A stretch of 7,856 nucleotides of DNA from CAZTZY01 sp964617765 (lineage in GTDB: Bacteria; Pseudomonadota; Gammaproteobacteria; Pseudomonadales; DT-91): NCBI GenBank assembly GCA_964617765.1, contig CAZTZY010000111.1, positions 1 to 7,856 of the forward strand. Reading direction: 5' to 3'. Positions 6,923 through 7,856 of this stretch are shown here, in pieces; position 1 is the first letter of the stretch; each line of letters opens with the position of its first letter. Made by a program: the position numbers and the translations under genes. The notes under the pieces were generated by a model. That model saw nothing but the letters and a program-made list of their open reading frames with translations. It was not told the origin of the DNA and ran no database searches.

Positions 6923-6946
6923 AATAGGCAGCGTTGGCTGCCTATT
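6923..6946 (-). promoter_or_regulatory. Perfect hairpin in the argD 5' leader
   Basis: A 10-bp perfect inverted repeat (AATAGGCAGC / GCTGCCTATT) with a 4-base loop lies 8 bases upstream of the argD ribosome binding site. If the promoter called at 6957-6985 is used, the hairpin begins within a few bases of the mRNA 5' end. Neither strand has a following T-run, so it is not an intrinsic terminator. A 5'-stabilising stem or a protein operator is possible. It does not match the E. coli ARG-box pattern (TGAAT-4-ATTCA). Confidence 0.65.
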
Positions 6947-6956
6947 CAAAGGGTGA

Positions 6957-6985
6957 ATCCTATGTGAAATAACCTACTAAAGCAA
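6957..6985 (-). promoter_or_regulatory. Predicted sigma-70-type promoter of argDF
   Basis: On the minus strand, TTGCTT (6980-6985) and TAGGAT (6957-6962) are separated by exactly 17 bp. Transcription would start near 6950, giving a ~50-nt leader with the hairpin close to its 5' end. The hexamers match the consensus only partly. ATTCA (6944-6948) and TGAAT (6954-6958) form a small dyad over the predicted start site, which could be an operator but is not a standard ARG box. Confidence 0.45.
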
Positions 6986-7033
6986 GAGCTTAAACAGGCA
7001 GAAAACGGCTAAAAAACGCCTTAATACACGCTT

Positions 7034-7114
7034 TTGAGTTTTTCAAATTTCAAGATTATGTAGTACGTCTCGTGTTGGAAAAGCTAGAAGCATTTACTCT
7101 CAATAAGGTAGAAT
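7034..7114 (+). promoter_or_regulatory. Candidate promoter elements for grxD
   Basis: Two weak possibilities are visible upstream of grxD. One is TTGAGT (7034-7039) with TATGTA (7057-7062) at a 17-bp spacing. The other is a better -10, TAGAAT (7109-7114), but without a recognisable -35; it would give a ~35-nt leader. No clear Fur, IscR or OxyR site was recognised by eye. Confidence 0.25.
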
Positions 7115-7155
7115 ACCAACTCCTTTTACCACCAGTATCTATAAGAGAGTGATTG

Positions 7156-7473
7156 ATGGACGTCATTGATACCATTAAAGAACAAATAGAGAATAATCCC
7201 GTGCTTATTTACATGAAGGGTTCACCCAATCAGCCGCAATGTGGTTTTTCCCAGCGGTCATCACAAGCATTGATGGCTTGCGGCAAGCGTTTTGCCTATA
7301 TTGATATCCTGGCGAATCCAGAGATTCGTGCCACATTGCCCGGATATGCAAACTGGCCGACCTTTCCGCAGTTATGGGTGAAGGGGGAATTAGTTGGTGG
7401 TTGCGATATTATTTGTGAAATGTATGAAACAGGCGAGTTGCAAGAGTTATTAAATGCAGCGGTGCCTGAGTAA
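7156..7473 (+). CDS. grxD: Monothiol glutaredoxin, Grx4 family (Fe-S cluster carrier)
   Basis: This is a cytoplasmic monothiol glutaredoxin of the CGFS type. Such proteins bind a glutathione-coordinated [2Fe-2S] cluster as a homodimer or with BolA, and pass clusters to target proteins. From the ATG at 7156 the protein has 105 aa: MKGSP (20-24), the CGFS active site (29-32), YANWPTFPQLW (64-74) containing the cis-proline region that contacts glutathione, and GGCD (81-84). These match E. coli GrxD closely and differ from the dithiol CPYC glutaredoxins. A TTG at 7153 would add one residue, but ATG is preferred, preceded by a purine-rich AAGAGAG. It is divergent from argD and convergent with sodB, and appears monocistronic. 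It ends in TAA with a second in-frame-adjacent TAA four bases on. Confidence 0.97.
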   Translation: MDVIDTIKEQIENNPVLIYMKGSPNQPQCGFSQRSSQALMACGKRFAYIDILANPEIRATLPGYANWPTFPQLWVKGELVGGCDIICEMYETGELQELLNAAVPE

Positions 7474-7500
7474 ATAAAGTTCTGAGCTGAATCCAAAGTG

Positions 7501-7512
7501 CCAGTTTACTGG
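7501..7512. repeat. Short palindrome downstream of grxD
   Basis: CCAGTTTACTGG has perfect 5-bp arms with a 2-bp centre, 27 bp after the grxD stop and 29 bp before the terminator stem. No function is evident; it may be chance. Confidence 0.25.
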
Positions 7513-7541
7513 ATGATGTGACAAATTTTATTAAAAGAAGC

Positions 7542-7569
7542 AAAAAAGCCCCGGTAAAGGGGCTTTTTT
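7542..7569. terminator. Bidirectional intrinsic terminator between grxD and sodB
   Basis: A perfect 11-bp inverted repeat, AAAAAAGCCCC (7542-7552) and GGGGCTTTTTT (7559-7569), encloses a 6-nt loop. Either strand presents a GC-rich stem followed by a T-run, so the structure should terminate grxD on the plus strand and sodB on the minus strand. Its position between two convergent genes fits. Confidence 0.93.
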
Positions 7570-7590
7570 ATTTTAATGGGAGAAGACTAA

Positions 7591-7856
7591 TCAGCCCAAA
7601 TTAGCATTGGCAAAATCCCAGTTCGCCAGAGTCCAGAAAGTTTCAAGGTATTTGGCGCGCAGGTTACGGAAGTCGATGTAATAGGCATGCTCCCATAGAT
7701 CAACGGTGATTAAAGGCGTAACCCCCACTTCAGTAATAGGGGTGCCAGCATTACTGGTATTGACGATTGCCAGACTGCCGTCAGCTTTTTTTACTAGCCA
7801 GGTCCAGCTGGAACCGAAGTTGCCCATCGCCATTTTGTTAAACTCTTCCTTGAATT
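7591..7856 (-). CDS. sodB: Superoxide dismutase, iron type (C-terminal part; 5' end outside window)
   Basis: This enzyme dismutates superoxide to hydrogen peroxide and oxygen in the cytoplasm. Only the last ~88 codons are present. The frame stays open through the window edge (FKEEFNK precedes MAMGNF), so the internal ATG at 7833 is not the start. The full protein should be ~190-200 aa. Visible features are NFGSSWTWLV, then TSNAGTP, and the metal-ligand motif DLWEHAYYID with its Asp and His. It ends FWTLANWDFANANLG. The AGTP version of the loop is typical of Fe-SOD, where Mn-SODs usually have a QD-containing sequence. The iron-type glutamine in the N-terminal half cannot be checked here. It converges on grxD and shares its terminator. 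Confidence 0.94.
   Translation of the reverse strand, partial: FKEEFNKMAMGNFGSSWTWLVKKADGSLAIVNTSNAGTPITEVGVTPLITVDLWEHAYYIDFRNLRAKYLETFWTLANWDFANANLG

Noticed and set aside
6923..6946. Terminator or attenuator upstream of argD
   Set aside because: No T-run follows the stem on either strand, and no leader peptide with arginine codons is visible in front of it.

Overview
This is an ordinary chromosomal housekeeping segment of a gammaproteobacterium with moderate to low GC. The NrdA has duplicated N-terminal ATP-cone regions and a predicted 963 aa. The NrdB is long and starts MLNWDD. Both look like the Pseudomonas-type class Ia ribonucleotide reductase. ArgF is of the short anabolic type, the monothiol glutaredoxin closely resembles E. 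coli GrxD, and the superoxide dismutase is of the iron type. The base composition and gene set would fit a Legionellales-like or related lineage, but that placement is a guess from memory and cannot be proved here.

Layout from left to right: nrdB (26-1285, minus) and nrdA (1347-4238, minus) form an nrdAB operon with a 61-bp gap that contains a hairpin. A 538-bp non-coding stretch (4239-4776) follows. It holds what looks like the nrdA control region: two NrdR-type boxes exactly 31 bp apart centre to centre, and further upstream three DnaA-box-like 9-mers repeated every 11 bp, the middle one a perfect consensus. Next come argF (4777-5688, minus) and argD (5722-6897, minus), an argDF transcription unit with a 33-bp gap. 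A promoter candidate and a perfect 10-bp-stem hairpin lie in the argD leader. grxD (7156-7473, plus) is divergent from argD. The incomplete sodB (7591 to the window edge, minus) converges on grxD, and the two share a near-ideal bidirectional terminator.

Functionally, nrdAB makes deoxyribonucleotides for DNA synthesis, and its upstream sites suggest coupling to dNTP state (NrdR) and replication initiation (DnaA). argD and argF catalyse two steps of arginine synthesis. grxD (Fe-S cluster handling) and sodB (superoxide removal) relate to iron and oxidative-stress physiology. No mobile element, CRISPR array, rRNA or tRNA was seen, and there is no evidence of a novel multi-gene system. The most interesting content is regulatory DNA between argF and nrdA.
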